From positions 105,243,116-105,307,115 of the forward strand of contig JAUMIR010000005.1 of assembly GCA_030847615.1 (NCBI GenBank): a stretch of 64,000 nt of DNA, written 5' to 3'. The notes under the pieces were generated by a model, which saw only the letters and a program-made list of their open reading frames with translations, was not told the DNA's origin and ran no database searches. The translations under genes were made by a program, and so were the position numbers. The DNA is from Gambelia wislizenii (Eukaryota; Chordata; Lepidosauria; Squamata; Crotaphytidae). Of the stretch, positions 23,799-33,748 are shown one piece after another (position 1 is the stretch's first letter; each line of letters starts with the position of its first letter).

Positions 23799-24242
23799 GT
23801 GGGCCTGACAAGATGTCTCGGGAGGTCTCGGGAGGTCTCGGGAGATCTTTGCCCTGGGGCAAAGATCCGTGATGTGACAGAGAGGCTGACAAGACTCGTC
23901 AAGCCTACAGATCATCACCCCTTCCTTTTGGTCCATGTGGGAACCAACAATACTGCAAGGCACAGCTTTCCAAAGATCAGAAGAGATTATGAGGCTCTGG
24001 GGAGGAAGCTGAAAGAAATGGATGCACAGGTTGTCATCTCGTCTCTTCTGCCAGTTGAAGGGCATGGTCCAGGAAGGGAGAGGAAAATAGCCGATGTAAA
24101 CAACTGGCTCCGTAGATGGTGTCGCCGAGAACAATTTGGATTCTTGGATCATGGACTGCGCTTCCATGGGGGGGACTTCAGGCAAGAGATGAAGTCACAA
24201 CAGTTGGCAGAAACATTTTTGCCTACAGTCTCAAGAATTTGA
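23799..24242 (+). pseudogene. CR1 ORF1 esterase-like region, truncated
   Basis: A frame containing IRDVTERLTRLVKPTDHHPF, then LLVHVGTNNTARHSF, VISSLLPVEGHGPG and WCRREQFGFLDHG. These match the SGNH-hydrolase/esterase part of CR1 ORF1; HVGTNNT corresponds to the GxND block. Upstream ORF1 sequence is present but has stops; a 12-bp tandem repeat (ggtctcgggagg) lies at about 23816-23845. The frame ends near 24242 without the usual C-terminus, so it is not functional. Confidence 0.8.
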
Positions 24243-24410
24243 TTAGGAGGGCTTAAACTGAGTCATATGGGGGAGGGAGACAGTATTCTGGAAGGCAAAA
24301 GGGCTGGAGAAAATAATCAAACTGTCATAGAGGGAACAAGGCAAACAGCGCAAGGACCCAATAGTGGGAGGCAAAAAAACTTGTACAGGCAGCAAGTAAA
24401 GGGAACACAT

Positions 24411-25935
24411 TGTCTTAGATGTCTCTACACTAATGCACAGAGCATGGGAAATAAGCAAGAAGAACTTGAACTCCTAGCACTACAAAGCAAGTATGATATA
24501 ACAGGCATTACTGAAACCTGGTGGGATGAGTCTCATGATTGGAATGTAGGAATAGAGGGGTATAACCTTCATAAGAGAAACAGGCCAAACAGGAAAGGAA
24601 GAGGATATTTACACCAGTGATATTTACACCAAAGTGGGAGCTATGTCCAATTCATTTTTCATCGGTTTTTGTATCATATGTTGGATAGCTGAGTCTTGGA
24701 CTACTCGGTTGGCACTAAAGAGACTTTGAAAGTGTTCAGCCCATCGATTCAGGATGGAGGCTTTATCAGTAATTAATGTTTGACCATCTGTACTGTATAA
24801 GGAGCTTTGGACCTGATAAGTAGGTCCAAACACTGCCTTAAGAGCTTCATAGAATCCTCTAGAATCACCCAGATCTGCACAGCGCTGTGTCTTTTCTGCT
24901 ATATTGATCCACCACTTGTTCTGCATGTCTCGGAGTTTTTGTTGAAGTTTACTACATGTGAGACGGAAAGTTGCTTTTCTTACGTGGCAAGTTGGCTGGG
25001 CAAAGTATGCCTGGTGAGCAGTTCTCTTCTTTGCCAACAGCTCCTGGATCTCTTGGTTGTTTCCATCAAACCAGTCTTGGTTTTTCTTGTGGGAGAACCC
25101 GAGGGATTCTTCCGCAGACTGGAGGATAATGTTTTTGATATGTTGCCAAAGCACTGTAGGAGAAGGAGCTGTAGGATGGTCTTCCAAGTTTTGTTTGAAC
25201 TCACGCCGAACAAGTCTTGAAGAGAAACGGCAACGCAGAAAGAATCACAACCCGGTAACATCACCCGAGGAAACCTTCTGCTGTGCTTTCTGCAACCGGA
25301 CTTGTCTATCTCGGATTGGCCTTTTTAGTCATCAGAGTGCTTGCAGAAAACGCGGGATGAGTCCTTCCTGAATCTTCGTTTGCAAAGAAAAGCCAGAGAG
25401 AGAGATTTACACCAGTGAAGAGATCCATGACATCAATACTGGAAGCCAGGTGGAGAGCATCTGAATAAAAATTAAAGGGGAGGGAAACAACAGGGATGTT
25501 ATTGTGGGACTCTACTACAGACCCCCAAGTCAGACGGAGGAATTGGATGATGCCTTTCTAGAACAGATGACCACACACGCAGAAAGGAGAGATGTAGTCG
25601 CGATGGGTGACTTCAACTATCCTGATATTTGCTGTAAATCTAACTCTACCAAAACTTCAAGGTCTAGCAAATTCCTTACTTGCCTGGAAGACAATTTCAT
25701 GGTCCAAAAGGTAGAAGAGGCAACAAGGGGGTCAGCTATTTTAGATCTGATCCTAACCAACAGGGATGACCTGGTTAATGGGGTGCAAATGGTGGGATCC
25801 TTAGGTGGGATTCTTAGGTGAGAGTGATCATGTTCTCCTGGAGTTTGTTATACAATGGAAAGGAGAAGCCAGGCATAGTCAGACACGTGTTCTCAACTTT
25901 AAGAGAGCTGATTTCAATAAACTCAATAAAAATAG
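24411..25935 (+). pseudogene. CR1 ORF2 endonuclease, split by insertion
   Basis: The N-terminal piece reads RCLYTNAQSMGNKQEELELL and ITGITETWWDESHDWNVGI up to 24616: the apurinic-like endonuclease start, with the ETWWD block bearing the catalytic Glu. After the insertion, 25504-25935 continues with GLYYRPPSQTEELDDAF, VVAMGDFNYPDICC (GDFN catalytic block) and the SDHVLLEF block (catalytic Asp-His). It then ends at FKRADFNKLNK, where the RT domain has been lost. Confidence 0.82.
24621..25404 (+). mobile_element. Second LINE nested in CR1, with inverted 5' part (twin priming)
   Basis: A 784-bp insert flanked by the duplication atttacaccagtga (24607-24620 and 25405-25418). The left part, 24621 to about 25219, encodes on the minus strand the segment between endonuclease and RT of a non-LTR element: NQDWFDGNNQEIQELLAKK, FYEALKAVFGPTYQ, ILNRWAEHFQSLFS. 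The right part, about 25220-25404, encodes on the plus strand a C2H2-like finger (CAFCNRTCLSRIGLFSHQSAC) at the ORF2 end, then a short 3' UTR ending (AG)n. An inverted 5' piece joined to a forward 3' piece with the middle missing is the outcome of twin priming. Clade not resolved. Confidence 0.75.
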
Positions 25936-26279
25936 AGGCGATATGATGGCCCTGTTTAAGTATTTGAAGGGGTGTCACGTTGAGGATGGAGTAGGCTTGT
26001 TTTTTGCTGCTCCAGAGACTGGAACACGGAGCAATGGATGCAAGCTCCAGGAACAGAGATTCCACGTTAACATTAGGAGGAACTTTTTGACAGTAAGAGC
26101 TGTTCGGCAGTGGAACACACTCCCTCGGAGCGCGGTGGGGTCTCCTTCCTTGGAGGTCTTTAAACAGAGGCTGGATGGCCATCTGTCGGGGATGCTTTGA
26201 TTGTGATTTCCTGCGTGACAGGGGGTTGGACTGGATGGCCCTCGTGGTCTCTTCCAACTCTGCAATTCTATGATTCTAA
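25936..26279 (+). pseudogene. CR1 ORF2 C-terminal end and 3' UTR
   Basis: The frame gives GDMMALFKYLKGCHVEDGVG and later VRAVRQWNTLPRSAVGSPSLEVF then FKQRLDGHLSGML, the conserved C-terminal end of CR1 ORF2. It is followed by the usual CR1 3' UTR. It is joined directly to pre-RT sequence at about 25935, so the whole RT domain (more than 1 kb) is deleted. Confidence 0.82.
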
Positions 26280-27669
26280 GGATTTATTACATCATCACAC
26301 ATACTGAGTTTTCACCTCAGATTCTAGGAGATATCCTATACATCACTGGAGGATGATCTATTATGGATATGTGGGTGATCTTGTAAATATGGTGTAAAGC
26401 TGTTCAAATAGTGAATATTTACCCTTTAACAAACAACACTTCCTTCTGATTTTATGAAAAGGAAAATAAAACTGCTCTGTCTCATTATCATCTCTCCAGC
26501 CTTGCTGTAGCAATACTTCACGGTTGTATGAACAGATATGATCAGAAATACAGGATGCAAGGCCCCAAAATTTCTGATTTTAACTACTTTGTGGGACAAA
26601 TTTTTAAAAATTACAACAATGGTTTTCCAACTTGGTGTCGGGTCAGCTAATCTACTCAGTGAGATTATTAGTAACAGCAACCAAGCTTCCCTGAAAGCTT
26701 GTTACTACTGATTATTTATCTGGAAATGTATGAAGCTGTTGGGCCTGTTCTAAGGCATACACTTAGCTGACTTGAAATAACAACAAGCTCCAAGCTTGTT
26801 ACCTAAAACATGCCCCCAAACCATCTATGGCATTAGTGGCTAACCAACACCAGGCACTCCTGGACAATACAAATTGAAGCAATTTCAAACTGGCTTTTGG
26901 CCTTATTTGGGGTCTGAAACTGCCATGGTTACTGGAACAAAAAAAATTCTCTTCTACTAAATGAGACTATTGGTCCAACTGGTTTAATGGTGTCTACACT
27001 AGGGTGGAAAAGCTCTGGGCCTCTAGCTTTTGTTGGACTGTAACTCACATCATCTTTCACCATTTGCCACAAACTGGAACCCAACAATATCTCAGTTTCC
27101 TGCCACTGGTTTACACTAATTGGCAGTCTTTAGGTTCCTGACAGGAGTCCTCTTTAGGTTTTCCTGAAGACACCCCACTGAATATGGAGCCTTTTAATCG
27201 TAAAGCACATTCTCTAACACTGAGCTCTTCTATGAAACGTAAGATAAGTTGGATGCTCTGGTGGTTCCGTACCCAGCTAGTAAGTTGATTCAGGAAACTG
27301 GTGCAAGAGTATTTATTTTATCAACTGCTGTTTGTTCTATTTTAACTTAGTTTAAGTTTTCACGCTACCAATGTAATGTTTGCATGCACATCCAACAAAG
27401 TGGGCTATTCTCTAAATTTTATAAAAATATACAAAGAATTGAAAGAAAACTGGTATAAGAAAACATATCCCTACACATAACTACTCAGCAAAACTCTTTT
27501 TTTCCCCTTATGATTCTATAAGCAGAGATATCTAGAACATAGCTGTGCCTAAACTGTTAGAAATTCTATTGACTGTCCATTTACCTGCACTCCTGATTTT
27601 TCAGCTATTTTATTTATCCACAAGCCATTTATATGAATTACATGTACAAGTCACACACACCCATATGTG
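26280..27669. other. UBE2K intron 1: nothing recognised
   Basis: AT-rich intron between the CR1 end and the next TIR element. No exon-like or repeat signal that I can name. Confidence 0.5.
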
Positions 27670-27861
27670 CAGGGTCAGTACTCACAGTTTCAATTATCCG
27701 CAATTTGAAAAATATGGTCTCTCTAGGCATTTCCTATGTCCTCCAGCATGAATCTATGGTAACTTCCATTGGAAGCTTCAAGTATTCACAGTTTCAAGGA
27801 TTTTTATCCAGTGACATGTAATTCTGGGAACATATTCCCCATGGATACAGTGGGTGACCTG
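27670..27861. mobile_element. TIR DNA element, degraded
   Basis: Contains ttcaattatccgcaatttg, the shared module tctctaggcatttcc ... gtcctccagcatgaatctatgg, and ends ACAGTGGGTGACCTG before TA. The left TIR is weak (cagggtcagtactcac). Same superfamily as the elements at 46949 and 62813. Confidence 0.6.
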
Positions 27862-27920
27862 TATAGTGAATGTATGCTCTGTCAACTTGAAGCGGTACTG
27901 TGGAAATGAGTTAAAGACAC

Positions 27921-28146
27921 TGGAGATTTTTCACACTACACTGTTATAGTATTACTATTCCACTTTAACTGCTCTGGCTGCCTCCTGTGGAATGCTGGGA
28001 TTTGCATTTAGGGAGGGGCATTTAGAATTCTTAGCCAGAGATCTCTTAGGCCTCACTAAACTACAAACCCCAGAATTCCACAGGAGGAAGCCAGAGCAGT
28101 TAAAGTGGAATAGTAACACTATAACAGTGTAGTGTGAAAATCTCCA
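27921..28146. mobile_element. Near-perfect palindromic MITE (hAT-like type)
   Basis: Begins tggagatttttcacactaca and ends in the inverse tgtagtgtgaaaatctcca. The arms continue inward for about 80 bp: ccactttaactgctctggct pairs with agccagagcagttaaagtgg. The related copy at 35211-35433 has the same plan. The palindrome and the tgtggaatgctgggat / cagaattccaca phrases are typical of abundant squamate hAT-like MITEs. Confidence 0.7.
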
Positions 28147-28949
28147 CTGACAGTATATGAAAACACACTGTAGTAAATTTACAAAGGCTTTTTTTTAACT
28201 GCCACACAAGTAAACTTGGAATGAGACCCACCAGAATTCCATATAAGAACAAGAGTAAACACCAATCCTTCAGATTTTCGGGGAGGGGGGTGTCACTGTT
28301 ACTGTTATTAAAGCTTAGTATAAAAATCCATTGCCTACATCCATAAATAATGGCTGACATCTTATTGGTGAATTATCATGGTGCTGGTCAGACGTATGCC
28401 ACTGAAACTCATGTTTTGGTCACTGTAGAAGTCAGAGTTCTGTTGCAACAACCAAAATCCCACCTTGTAAGCAGTGTGCTCCCCCTCAACACAACCATTT
28501 CCATGTTGTCAGAGACTGGAGGATGAGCCGAGACCTGCCCATCTATCTAAACATTGGTCAGGGGCATCACCCAGAGGTCCCTGCTGCAGTGCCTCCAACT
28601 TTTTTACAGAAGTACATGCTGTGGTGGTTGCAGTCCTCCAAGGTCTCCAGAGAGGCGCTGAAGTGATCTAACACCATATGGTTGGCACTTGATACTAGTG
28701 TTGAGGAAAAGCACAGTCAGTTGTGATAAACATGCTAAACTATCACATGCTCCACTAAACCAAATATGACAATGGATAAAGTTGGAACAAGAGGAATTAT
28801 GCTGAAATGTCATTCAGTTATGAAGTAAACTGAACAGTCCTGGGCTACCAATTATTGTTTAACTTAGCCTACTTCACCTGACTGTTGTCAAGCTAGTGAA
28901 ATAAAGCCATGCATTCCACCCTGGGTTCCTTGGAGGAAGGCCAGGAAAC
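28147..28949. other. UBE2K intron 1: nothing recognised
   Basis: No exon or firmly identified repeat. Short open frames here show no domain. Confidence 0.45.
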
Positions 28950-29074
28950 AAATACGATAAATCACAGAGTTGGAAGGGGCTACAAGGGGCATCCAGTCCA
29001 ATTCCTTACCATGCAGGAATACACAACTAAAGCATTCTAGAAAGATGCTCATCCAACATCTGTTTAAAGATCTA

Positions 29075-30631
29075 CAGTTGCCCCTCCACATCAGTTCCCT
29101 CGCGAACTCAGCATTCGCGGTTTTGGATATTCGCGGTTTTGGGAGGGCCCCCCCACCCTCCCCAAACCACAACACGGGGCCTCCGGAGGCCCTGTGAAGG
29201 CCCTAGGAGGGAGGGGGGAGGGCCGGGGAGGCCTCCACGGGGCCTTGCAAGGCTCCGTGAAGGCCCTGGGAGGGAGGGGGGATGGCCGGGGAGGCCTCCA
29301 CTGGGCCTTGCGAGGCTCCGTGAAGGCCCTGGGAGGGAGGACCGGGGAGGCCTCCACAGGGCCTTGAGAGGCTCCGTGAAGGCCCTGGGAGGGAGGGGGG
29401 ATGGCCGTGGAGGCCTCCACGGAGCCTTGCGAGGCCCCGTGAAGGCCTTGGGGGGAGGGGGGATGGCCGGGGAGGCCTCCACGGAGCCTTGCGAGGTTCT
29501 GTGAAGGCCCTGGGGGGGGGAGGGCCGGGGAGGCCTCCACGGGGCCTTGCGAGGCTCCGTGAAGGCCCTGGGAGGGAGGGGGGATGGCCGGGGAGGCCTC
29601 CACGGGGCCTTGCGAGGCTCCGTGAAGGCCCTGGGAGGGAGGGGGGATGGCCAGGGAGGCCTCCACTGGGCCTTGCGAGGCTTCGTGAAGGCCCTGGGAG
29701 GGAGGGGGGAGGGCCAGGGCGGCCTCCACGGGGCCTTGCCAGGCTCCGTGAAGGCCCTGGGAGGGAGGACCGGGGAGGCTTCCACAGGGCCTTGCGAGGC
29801 TCCGTGAAGGCCCTGGGAGGGAGGGGGGATGGCCGTGGAGGCCTCCACGGAACCTTGCGAGGCCCCGTGAAGGCCTTGGGGGGGAGGGGGGATGGCCGGG
29901 GAGGCCTCCACGGAGCCTTGCAAGGCTCCGTGAAGGCCCTGGGGGGAGGGGGGAGGGCCGGGGAGGCCTCCACGGGGACTTGCGAGGCTCCATGAAGGCC
30001 CTGGGAGGGAGGGGGAGGGCCGGGGAGGCCTCCACGGGGCCTTGCGAGGCTCCGTGAAGGCCCTGGGAGGGAGGGGGAGGGCCGGGGAGGCCTCCACGGG
30101 GCCTTGGGGGGAGGGCCACGGAGGCATCCACGGGGCCTTGGGGGGAGGGGAAGGGCCGGGGAGGCATCCACGCGGCCTTGCGAGGCTCTGTGAAGGCCCT
30201 GGGAGGGAGGGGGAGGGCCGGGGAGGCCTCCACGGGGCCTTGCGAGGCTCCGTGAAGGCCCTGGGAGGGAGGGGGGAGGGCCAGGGAGACCTCCATGGAG
30301 CCTTGCGAGGCCTCGTGAAGGCCTTGGTGGGTGGTGGGAGGGCCGGGGAGGCCTCCACGGGGCCTTGGGGGGAGGGCTGCGGAGGCATCCACGGGGCCTT
30401 GGGGGGGAGGTGGGAGGGCTGGGGAGGCATCCATGGGGCCTAGGGAGGGTCTCCTGAGGCCCTGTGAAGGTCTAGGAAGGGACTGGGGAGTCCGGAGAAA
30501 GTGACTATGGGGCCTCCGGAGGCCCCATGGTCGCTTTGGCGGGGGAGGGGGAGGGCAATCATTATTCACTGATTTTTCACATTTGCAGGGGTCTGGGGAA
30601 CCTAACCCCCGCGAATGTGAAGGGACGACTG
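29075..30631. mobile_element. TIR DNA element (pogo-like) carrying a GC-rich minisatellite
   Basis: Starts CAGTTGCCCCTCCACATC, ends GCGAATGTGAAGGGACGACTG, and is flanked by TA (29073-29074 and 30632-30633). The flanks are two halves of one CR1 copy, which proves the boundaries. TIR-proximal parts (about 100 bp on each side) match the 6707-7153 element. Almost all the interior (29175-30540) is a tandem array. Confidence 0.88.
29175..30540. repeat. GC-rich minisatellite, about 22 units of mostly 57-63 bp
   Basis: The repeating unit is of the form ggccggggaggcctccacgg, then ggccttgcgaggctccgtga, then aggccctgggagggaggggg. I count about 22 occurrences of the gaggcctccac/ggcatccac core. Spacing is mostly 57-63 bp, with several shorter units of about 36-40 bp around 30.08-30.16 kb and 30.34-30.42 kb. 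The array is very CpG- and G-rich on the plus strand. Because many units are multiples of three and contain no stop codon, several frames stay open on both strands (492 and 440 codons on the minus strand). These are artefacts, not proteins. Confidence 0.9.
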
Positions 30632-31075
30632 TATAAAGAAAGAGTCCTTCTGCCCGCCCCCTCCAAGAAAGTCTATTCCACTGTCAAACAGTTCTTACAG
30701 CAAATAAGTTCTTTCTAATGTTTATATAGAATCACTTTCCTTGTACTTTGAATTCATTGGTTCTTGTAGTATCTGGAGAAGAAAAGAAGCTGGCTCCATC
30801 TTCTACATGACATCCCTTCAGATATTTAAAGATGGCTATCATGTCACATCCCAACCTTCTTTTCTCCAAGCTAAACATACCCAACTCCCTCGTTCCTCAT
30901 AAGGCTTGGTTTCCAGACTTTTGTCATATTGGTCACCTTTCTCTGGACATGTTCCAGCTTCTCAATATCCTTCTTGAACTTTAGTGCCTAGAACTGGACA
31001 CAGTATTCCAGGTGAAGTCTGACCAAAGCAGAATAGAGTGGCACAACTACTTCCCTTGTTCTGGACACAATGTTT

Positions 31076-32880
31076 CTATTGATAAAAACTTCCACGTCTT
31101 TCCCCCAAATGTTATAAATGAGACCAATAAAGAAGTTTCAGTATTATTAATATTCAGGGGGGTCAGGGGAATTTTGGACAAAATGAAACATATACTACTA
31201 ATTACACTGCACTAAACATGCGAGGAACTAAACTTGCCACCTCAATCCCACAGAAACTATGTGGCAATCAGAACCACTTCACATGTGAAAAAGAAAAAAA
31301 CATAGATCTGTGAAGTGTGGCTTGAATGTCAGTCAGGATGCAAAGCATGCAGCAGAATCTGAGGAATGATGTAGTAAGAATTAAAAATGTGTCTATGTTA
31401 TGGATTCCTATGTGAGGTAAGCATGTATACTCTCACGCATCCAAGATGCATACTTTATAAGGTGAACTATTAATACTTTAATTATATATTAAGTTTAAAT
31501 GTTATAATTGAGCAATGCCTCTATTATCTAAATTCATTCTTCATGACAATGGAATTAGTTCCAAATTTTTGACTGAATGAACCAATTTGCCTCTTGTAGT
31601 ACACAGGCATACTGTCAAACTGAAAATCAGTGGGAATTTCTCTCACCAACCATATTTATGTTGGTAATAACAGCATGGTATATAAAACAAAATGAGAAAA
31701 TGAATAATCTTTATGCATTTATGTCATCACAGTATGTAACCGATGCACACACTGTTCTCCTAGAAATTGGTTTTGAACAGCAAATACATTACTAGAAATG
31801 CTCCCTGCCATATTTACTTGCTCCCTTTCACTCTTTAGTGAAAGAACTGATATTCTGCTTTGTCTGCCTCCTCTCCAATATGCTATGCAAATACGTAAGA
31901 ATTCAAAATCCTGTGGCTTTTTAAAGTGAAAAAACAATCCCCACAAAACATCAATATTAGAACAGTAAAACTGCTTCACATAAATTACTTTGGTAGCTTC
32001 AAATCTTCCCTTCTGTGTACATATGAAAGACAGAAATGCAATTTAAAAACATGCTTTTATGTGGATTTTTAACCAACCAATGGTCATGCAGATTACAATT
32101 ATATTTTAAACCACCTGCGTTTGTTACCAGTGAAGTGATGGATCCTATCCAAAGCACTTTTTTTTTCTTCAAAAGTTTTTGTCATTGAAAGTCCACATTT
32201 GGAATGGTCTTCCCACCTTTTAACAGCTCCACCTGGAAGTCCACCAGTTTCACACTTTTAATTGTTGTTTGCTACTTTTAGTACAGTACAAGTTACAGTG
32301 GAATCTTCACCATTTTCATCAACATTGGGAACATTTCCCAAATAAACCCCCCAATCCTTGTTACCAGTATAGACACCATCACAGATACACATAGCAATGC
32401 TTTCCACCTAAAACATTTTAAAAGACAGCAGAGCTTCCCCACACACACACACTTTTAAATTTTACCAGAGCACAGAGGAAAAGACAAATGGGGAAAAGGG
32501 TGGCCGGGAGGGGAAGGATACCTGTAGGATATTATCTGAGGTTAGCTGCAAGGCTTGAATGGGCCTGCATGCATCTGAGACAGGCAAGTGGGACAGTTTG
32601 CGCCCTTCACCCAATAACTGGAGAGGATATGATGACATTTACAGCGGAAATGACACAACTTTTGAAAGGTACTAAAGTACTTCAGTTGAAGGAGGGAAGA
32701 TTTACGCCTAATGGTTACAACGCTTTAAGCACCGCTGAGATGGTCACCTATAGCAACATTTTCTCTAGGGTGGGCCTACACACGGCTACCAGAGAAGATA
32801 AAATGGAAGTGTCCCTTCTCCCCTGGAAGGCCTGGCTTTCCCCTTCAGATACTTCTCACTACCCCGCTTCCTTTTAGGGG
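31076..32880. other. UBE2K intron 1, 5' part: nothing firm
   Basis: No recognised repeat or exon. The frame at 32488-32877 (129 codons) starts within the intron and has no domain I know. Confidence 0.45.
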
Positions 32881-33139
32881 CTCCTGCCATTCCCCTCAGG
32901 AGTCAGGAGGGCTCCCCGTTTGGCAATAACCCTCCCGCCTGCCCCCATCCACCTAGGATACCTGGGGCGGGGGGGTTGAGAGAAAAAGGCTGCTCAGGAA
33001 AATGAGGCACCTGATCCTAGGCTGTGGCTCAGAGAAAGACAAATATGGCCCGGGAAGGAGGAGGAAAACTCAAGGGAGGCAGCTTCCCAAAGCCACCCAC
33101 CCACCCACCGCGGCGACCCAAAGGAGGGAAAAGCCTGAC

Positions 33140-33202
33140 CTCCTCGCTCTTCAACACCTCCTTGAACTCCCGCTTGATCCTCTGGACTGCGATGTTAGCC
33201 AT
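33140..33202 (-). CDS. UBE2K: UBE2K exon 1 coding part
   Basis: ATG at 33202 (context CGGAGATGGC) begins MANIAVQRIKREFKEVLKSE and ends with a second Glu at codon 21, followed by the donor GAG|GTCAGG. The sequence is identical to the known vertebrate N-terminus, helix 1 of the E2 fold, which contacts E1. An upstream ATG at 33382 is in frame with no stop in between and would add 60 residues including a poly-glycine run; the family start is the one at 33202, so I chose that. The 5' UTR is very GC-rich with a (GGC)n repeat. Confidence 0.96.
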
Positions 33203-33237
33203 CTCCGTAGCGGGGCCCACCAACCCGCCCAAACCCA

Positions 33238-33268
33238 GGCCGCCGCCGCCGCCGCCGCCGCCGCCGCC
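33238..33268 (-). repeat. (GGC)n trinucleotide repeat in UBE2K 5' UTR
   Basis: About ten GCC/GGC units lying 36-66 bases upstream of the UBE2K start codon. On the transcript it reads as (GGC)n. Length in this assembly is modest. Confidence 0.9.
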
Positions 33269-33470
33269 TCTGAGCCGGGCCGAGCTCGTCCACCCGTCAC
33301 CGCCGCCACCGCTGCCGCTCCGGCTGGTGAGTCTCCGGCCCTTCCAAAATGGCGCCCGCGGTGAGCATGCGCGTTGCGGCAACCCAACGCCTGCCCCTTC
33401 CTCTCCGTCAGAGAAAGCGGGGAAAGGGAGGGAATGTTCTCCCTTTTCTTCTTTCTCTCGCTGGCTAGAG

Positions 33471-33493
33471 AAGCAGCAGCAGCAGCAGCAGCC
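33471..33493 (+). repeat. (CAG)n repeat upstream of UBE2K
   Basis: A run of about seven CAG units (agcagcagcagcagcagcag) in the CpG island, about 110 bp upstream of the presumed transcription start; reads CTG on the gene strand. Confidence 0.85.
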
Positions 33494-33748
33494 GCCTCGG
33501 GGAGGAACGGGGCTTAGAATAGGAGGGAGGTAGCGGAGGGATGGAAAGAAACGAGGCGGGGAGCCACGGGCCTTTTGAGGGAGACGGTGCGGCTCCGTCG
33601 TCTCTCCCGGGAGGCGGGTCCCGGCCCCTCAGGAGGGCTCGGCGCCCACCTCCATCCCTTCGCGCCTTTACCCCTCTCTCGGGTTTATTCTCCAAATGTG
33701 GAATATCAGGTGTTAATTTATTAAGGCGACGGTGCTAATAAAGAAACA

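Larger units (their letters stand above)
23560..26279 (+). mobile_element. CR1 LINE, internally deleted, interrupted by a nested LINE
   Basis: Plus-strand CR1 with an ORF1 remnant (about 23580-24242), ORF2 endonuclease start (24411-24616), a nested insertion (24621-25404), resumed endonuclease and pre-RT region (25419-25930), then a jump to the ORF2 C-terminal end and 3' UTR (25931-26279). The reverse transcriptase domain is absent. The 3' end reads gggggttggactggatggcc ... tctatgattcta, the classic CR1 terminus. It lies in UBE2K intron 1, antisense to the gene. Confidence 0.88.
28950..31075 (-). mobile_element. CR1 LINE 3' part, split by a TIR element
   Basis: On the minus strand, 31075-30634 reads CR1 ORF2 C-terminal sequence (TGGTCAGACTTCACCTGG, then TGTCCAGAGAAAGGTGACC, then ATAGCCATCTTTAAATATCTGA). 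After the inserted element it resumes at 29072 with GATCTTTAAACAGATGTTGG, ...TGGACTGGATGCCCC, to the CR1 end near 28950. The two halves join exactly across the insertion, with TA as the duplicated target. No intact frame; 5'-truncated. Confidence 0.85.
1..33382 (-). other. UBE2K: UBE2K gene, 5' part (exons 1-4 and introns)
   Basis: Four exons on the minus strand join in frame to give residues 1-99 of ubiquitin-conjugating enzyme E2 K plus two bases of Trp100. Exon lengths are 63, 94, 59 and 83 nt. Introns are about 19.7 kb (intron 1), 9.1 kb (intron 2) and 1.1 kb (intron 3); intron 4 runs off the left edge. The protein is a cytosolic/nuclear class II E2 that takes ubiquitin from E1 onto a catalytic cysteine and builds mainly Lys48-linked chains (known for the family). 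Known vertebrate UBE2K is 200 residues with a C-terminal UBA domain; that half is not in the window. Transcription presumably starts in the CpG island around 33.3 kb. The reading matches the vertebrate protein as I know it, with no stops or frame breaks. Confidence 0.96.
32930..33700. promoter_or_regulatory. UBE2K: CpG island and promoter of UBE2K
   Basis: A sharp rise in G+C and CpG in otherwise AT-rich DNA, centred on UBE2K exon 1. Just upstream of the start codon (reading minus) are two motifs common in housekeeping promoters: a YY1-type CAAAATGGCGCC at about 33345-33355 and an NRF1-type GCATGCGC at 33365-33372. YY1 sites usually sit at the transcription start, which suggests a start near 33.34-33.36 kb (inference). 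No TATA box seen. The upstream region also holds a (CAG)n run. Confidence 0.85.

Noticed and set aside
23736..24185. Minus-strand open frame of 149 codons
   Set aside because: Shadow of the plus-strand CR1 ORF1 esterase region.
29175..30540. CRISPR-like regular repeats
   Set aside because: There are no unique spacers; the units are contiguous and similar throughout, and the genome is a vertebrate. It is a minisatellite.
29091..30569. Long open frames on the minus strand (492 and 440 codons), proline-rich, and several on the plus strand
   Set aside because: They lie in a GC-rich minisatellite whose unit lengths are mostly multiples of three and contain no stop. Several overlapping frames on both strands are open at once, which a real protein would not show. 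The array is inside a TIR element.
33024..33533. Plus-strand open frames of 120 and 169 codons across the UBE2K CpG island
   Set aside because: Antisense shadows of UBE2K exon 1 and its 5' UTR; poly-Pro/Ala runs come from the (GCC)n repeat.
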